NCBI GenBank assembly: GCA_019633425.1
Contig: WSUB01000003.1
Coordinates: 189,480 to 253,479, forward strand
DNA from: Tulasnella sp. 424
Taxonomy: Eukaryota; Basidiomycota; Agaricomycetes; Cantharellales; Tulasnellaceae
DNA: 64,000 nt
Direction of reading: 5' to 3'
Below the pieces are notes generated by a model. The model worked only from the letters and a program-made list of their open reading frames with translations, ran no database searches and was not told the DNA's origin. A program made the position numbers and the translations under genes. Within the stretch, counting starts at the first letter, position 1. Every line of letters begins with the position of its first letter. Below, piece after piece: positions 60,808-64,000 of the stretch.

Positions 60808-63800
60808 ATGTCTGCTAGTCTAAACTCTCCAACACAGGAGGAATCGGCTCCACTACCCACTCCCGGTCTCCGGGCGAGCGCAACAACGACTTCCCACCAT
60901 ATGTCAGATACTTCTTCCTACTTCCCTCCTGCCTCCCCTCAGCTTCGTCCATCCTCTCCTCACACCACCCGTCGAGGGACAACCATGTCCTCTCGCTTCC
61001 CTCGCACCACATCATCGACGTCTATCAGCGGACAGAACCGAAGACCGCAGCCTCACCGAAGTGCCTCTGTCGCCAGTTCAAGTTTCAATTCGCGTGCTGG
61101 ACACCTGCACGATCGGGAAGGTGGTCTCTTCTCCGAGGCAGAAGAGGAGGCAGGGCGCAACGAGAGTCCAAGCGAGGATGAAGACCCAGGAGCCACCCCT
61201 AGACGAGGCCGGGGCCTGTCCATCGGTCGTCAATCCATTCACGACGCGGTCGCAGCGGGCGAAGACACAACGCCAGACGGCAATCCGATCGATCGCGAAT
61301 TCAACGAAGACGACCCTCTCACAGTCAAAGACCGTCAGTCTCTGATCAACGTGCAACATCCATTCGGTCTACCCATCTGGAAACCGGCGTTGTATCAGAA
61401 ATCGCGAACGGTCACCCGGAACGCTGAGACAGAACTGCACTCCCAGCCATCTCGCGTTATCGACAGCCACTATCTACCTGGGAACATCATATGGACACTC
61501 GTCTTTGGTTGGTGGATGGCCCTCATCTTCCTCGTCCCAGCCGTCATCCTGTATCTCGTACCGAGAGGAGGCCGGCAGTACTCACGCTTATCCTACGGAC
61601 TGGCCTGGTACATCTTCTGGCCATTCGGCAAATACGTCCAAGGGGATGGAGCGCTAGACGAAGAAAAGGAGGATGGAGATGACCGTTCGGTAGCGACGGA
61701 TCTCGAAAGTGGGGCACGGCGAGACTCCGGCGTCATCAGCAGCGCGGCGAGTGAAACTTCCACAGGAACCGTCCGGGGCGTAGCTGGACAATCCCCCAGC
61801 CAGCCTATAGCTGGGTTAGGAGCTTCTCCGTCGTGGGATCCAGTACTCGAGCCGAATCCTACGATCTCTCTTCTGAGGAATCCCGATGCCGCCGGGTTGA
61901 AGTCTTATGGTTCAGTACCTGCGGATCTCGGTCCGGCGTTCGACGCTGTGGAGGATGCGAAAAGGCATTGGCTCGGAAGGGTCTGCTTCTGGCTTTTCCT
62001 TCTGTGCTGCATCTTACCAATCATGCTCATCGTCTGCCTGATCTGCTGGGCGTGCGTTCTGACCATCCCTATGGCCAAGTTGCAATGGGAGTTGATCAAC
62101 CACCTGTTATGGAGGCATGACAACATTCAGTTCTGCTCAGCACCTCAGGATATCGTCGTCCCTTCAACGTCAGAGTTGGTAACCAGTGGAGACAATCTGC
62201 TAGGAGAAAGTCACGGGAATGGTGTCCCGGCCGTATCGTCGTTCACCGTCAAGGCTGCACCTCGGTTACAGCAAGGCCAAACTGCTCCAACAGGAAGCCC
62301 CAAATCGAAAGTGCTCCTCTGCACGTATCGCGCGGCAGGTCTTCAGTACTACAAGTATACCGTCTATGGTGTCAACATCATGTTCATCAACCTCCTCCCT
62401 ATCGTGTTCCTCGTCATTCTTGACGGCTTCTTCCTCATGCCGTGGGTCGAGAAGAGGAAGCACCACGGTCTGCCTGTACACCCTGTCCTGGAGTTCTTCG
62501 CCTCGCAAGCATTGATCTTCGTCCTATCGCTCGCCTCCGTCATTCCACTCTCGTACTTCATCGGCATGGCCGTCGCTTCCATCAGCGCGCAGTCTTCCAT
62601 CGGAATGGGTGCTGTCATCAACGCCACCTTCGGTTCAATCATTGAAATTATCCTGTACGGCATTGCCTTGACCCAAGGCAAAGGCAGGCTCGTCGAGGGA
62701 TCAATCGTAGGGAGCTTGTTGGCAGGTGTTGGGCTGATGCCTGGTGTATCAATGATTAGCGGAGCTATGAGGCAGAAGGAACTTAAGTTCAACGCGAAGA
62801 GCGCTGGAGTGACGAGCACGATGTTGATCATGGCTATCATTGGAACCTTGACGCCTACACTCTTCTATCAGACATATGGAAACGTACGTTGTCAGCGATC
62901 GGAGAGTACCACAGTGCACTAACCGTCCGATCATACAGTTCGAACTCGTCTGCGATGGCTGTCCCAAGTCGAGACATGCCCCCGCAGATACCTGGCGATG
63001 CAGAAGATGCGTCTACAGGCACCCCGATCCAGTCACCGACGACTTTTACCAAGATACCGTCAAGCCCCTCATGTACTTCTGTGCCGGCATTCTCCTCTTT
63101 TCGTATCTCATCGGCATGTGGTTCTCGCTTCGGACACACGCATCCCAAATCTGGCAGAACCCCCAGCAGTTGATGAATCCTCTTGAAACGGGCTCGCACA
63201 TCACTGGCGGTGGTGCATCGGGCGGAAGATTGTCGATGTACAACCGGATTGCTGCTCAACAGACGAAGAAATTGTTGAGGAAGGCGAGCATTCTCACTAC
63301 CGGCACTGATATGGGAATTCCGCAAGGGTATCGGTCGAGCTCGGGAGATGCTGGTGCCCCACCAACCCCGTATCTTGGCCCTCACGCCGGAGGAAGCAAC
63401 CTGCAGTCTCAAACAGGACCACCGTCGCCAATTTTGCGCCGAGTTTCGTATGCCCCGGCTGGCCCCTCACAGTCTCCATCTCGGTCTTTAGGTGTTGTAC
63501 CGATCCTAGAAACCGTGTCATCCGCCGCGAAAGATCCCAGTCATCCCTCGTTACTGCTTCCGTCGAATTTAACAACAGACGACTTCACCCATGCGGTCGC
63601 TGTGACGGTGTCAGCACTGCATCAGCACGAAGGACCAGCAGCGGCAGGTCAGGTGGGACACGAAGGTACCGAACAAGGTGGTGGAGGACATGGCGGGCAT
63701 GAAGCACCGTCGTGGAGCCGTGCCACGAGCGCTACCGTATTGTTGACTTGCACAGTGTTATATGCTGCTATTGCCGGTAAGTTGTCCACGACAATCATAT

Positions 63801-64000
63801 GTAAACCGCGTCGGAATTAACAACCCGCGCCCCGCTAGAAATTCTCGTCGACGTCGTGGATGTCGTCTTGCAAGGGTCAGGGATTGATGAAAAGTTCCTC
63901 GGCATCTCGCTCTTCGCTTTGGTACCCAATACCACCGAGTTCATGAACGCCATCTCGTTCGCTATGAATGGAAACATCGCGTTGAGGTCTGTATACAAAG
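60808..64000 (+). CDS. Vnx1-type vacuolar cation/proton antiporter (partial, runs off right edge)
   Basis: Large CaCA-superfamily antiporter. The cytosolic N-terminal ~200 residues are Ser/Thr/Pro-rich and disordered (MSASLNSPTQEESAPLPTPG). It is followed by a YccF-like inner-membrane domain pair (GNIIWTLVFGWWMALIFLVP, GLAWYIFWPFGKYV; then MAKLQWELINHLLWRHDNIQ). The first Na/Ca-exchanger domain has the acidic alpha-repeat GSIIEIILYGIALTQGKGRL and SIVGSLLAGVGLMPGVSMIS. After an intron at 62882, FELVCDGCPKSR and WRCRRCVYRHPDPVTDDF form the conserved Cys-containing loop. After an intron near 63778 the second half begins (EILVDVVDVV, VPNTTEFMNAISFAMNG) and is cut at 64000. Yeast Vnx1 exchanges vacuolar K+/Na+ for H+. 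The start at 60808 is preferred over upstream non-ATG codons. Confidence 0.88.

Overview
This 64 kb window is nuclear DNA of a filamentous basidiomycete, most likely an Agaricomycotina species. The genes are densely packed on both strands and are cut by many short GT-AG introns of about 40-80 nt. Orthologues are fungal throughout: Erg24, Orc2, Pkc1, Big1/Voa1, Arc1, Hut1, Efl1, a Medusa-type regulator. A secreted GH131 glucanase with a C-terminal CBM1 points to a plant-biomass degrader. I cannot name the species. Exon-intron structures were worked out by hand from reading frame, splice dinucleotides and family alignment. For several genes (alternative oxidase, Vma6, Big1, Mpp6-like, H2A.Z, Medusa, Hut1, Cu/Zn SOD and the unknown tandem pair) the summed exon lengths are exactly divisible by three.

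Layout, left to right: alternative oxidase (-), V-ATPase subunit d (-), a PPPDE-thioredoxin-PUL fusion (+), cofactor-independent phosphoglycerate mutase (-), histone H2A.Z (-). Next is a ~3.5 kb tandem duplication (about 10.5-17.8 kb). Each unit holds an Mpp6-like exosome cofactor gene and a gene of unknown family. The second Mpp6-like copy is a pseudogene, both unknown-family copies are open, and the second unit contains an assembly gap flanked by homopolymers. Then come a histidine-phosphatase family protein (-), Big1/Voa1-like (+), Arc1/AIMP1-like tRNA-binding protein (-), GH131-CBM1 (-), Medusa-like regulator (+), protein kinase C Pkc1 (+), Orc2 (-), endosulfine/Igo1 (-) and sterol C14-reductase Erg24 (-). 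A second tandem duplication follows (about 42.3-47.3 kb): two intact short-chain dehydrogenases and the remnant of a third. The right part holds a CAP/PR-1 secreted protein (-), the ribosome-release GTPase Efl1 (-), nucleotide-sugar transporter Hut1 (+), a STYX-like pseudophosphatase (-), a Zng1/CobW zinc GTPase (+), a Cu/Zn superoxide dismutase with a predicted N-terminal membrane anchor (-), and the first part of a Vnx1-type vacuolar cation/proton antiporter (+) that runs off the right edge.

The genes do not form a biosynthetic cluster; most are single-copy housekeeping genes. Thematic links are loose: Vma6, Big1/Voa1 and the Vnx1-type antiporter all concern the vacuolar proton gradient, and Pkc1, Big1 and Hut1 all concern cell wall or secretory-pathway function. 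The most novel material is the unknown gene pair with its conserved noncoding block, the anchored SOD, the three-domain PPPDE-thioredoxin-PUL protein, and two microexons (11 and 22 nt) that gene finders are likely to miss.
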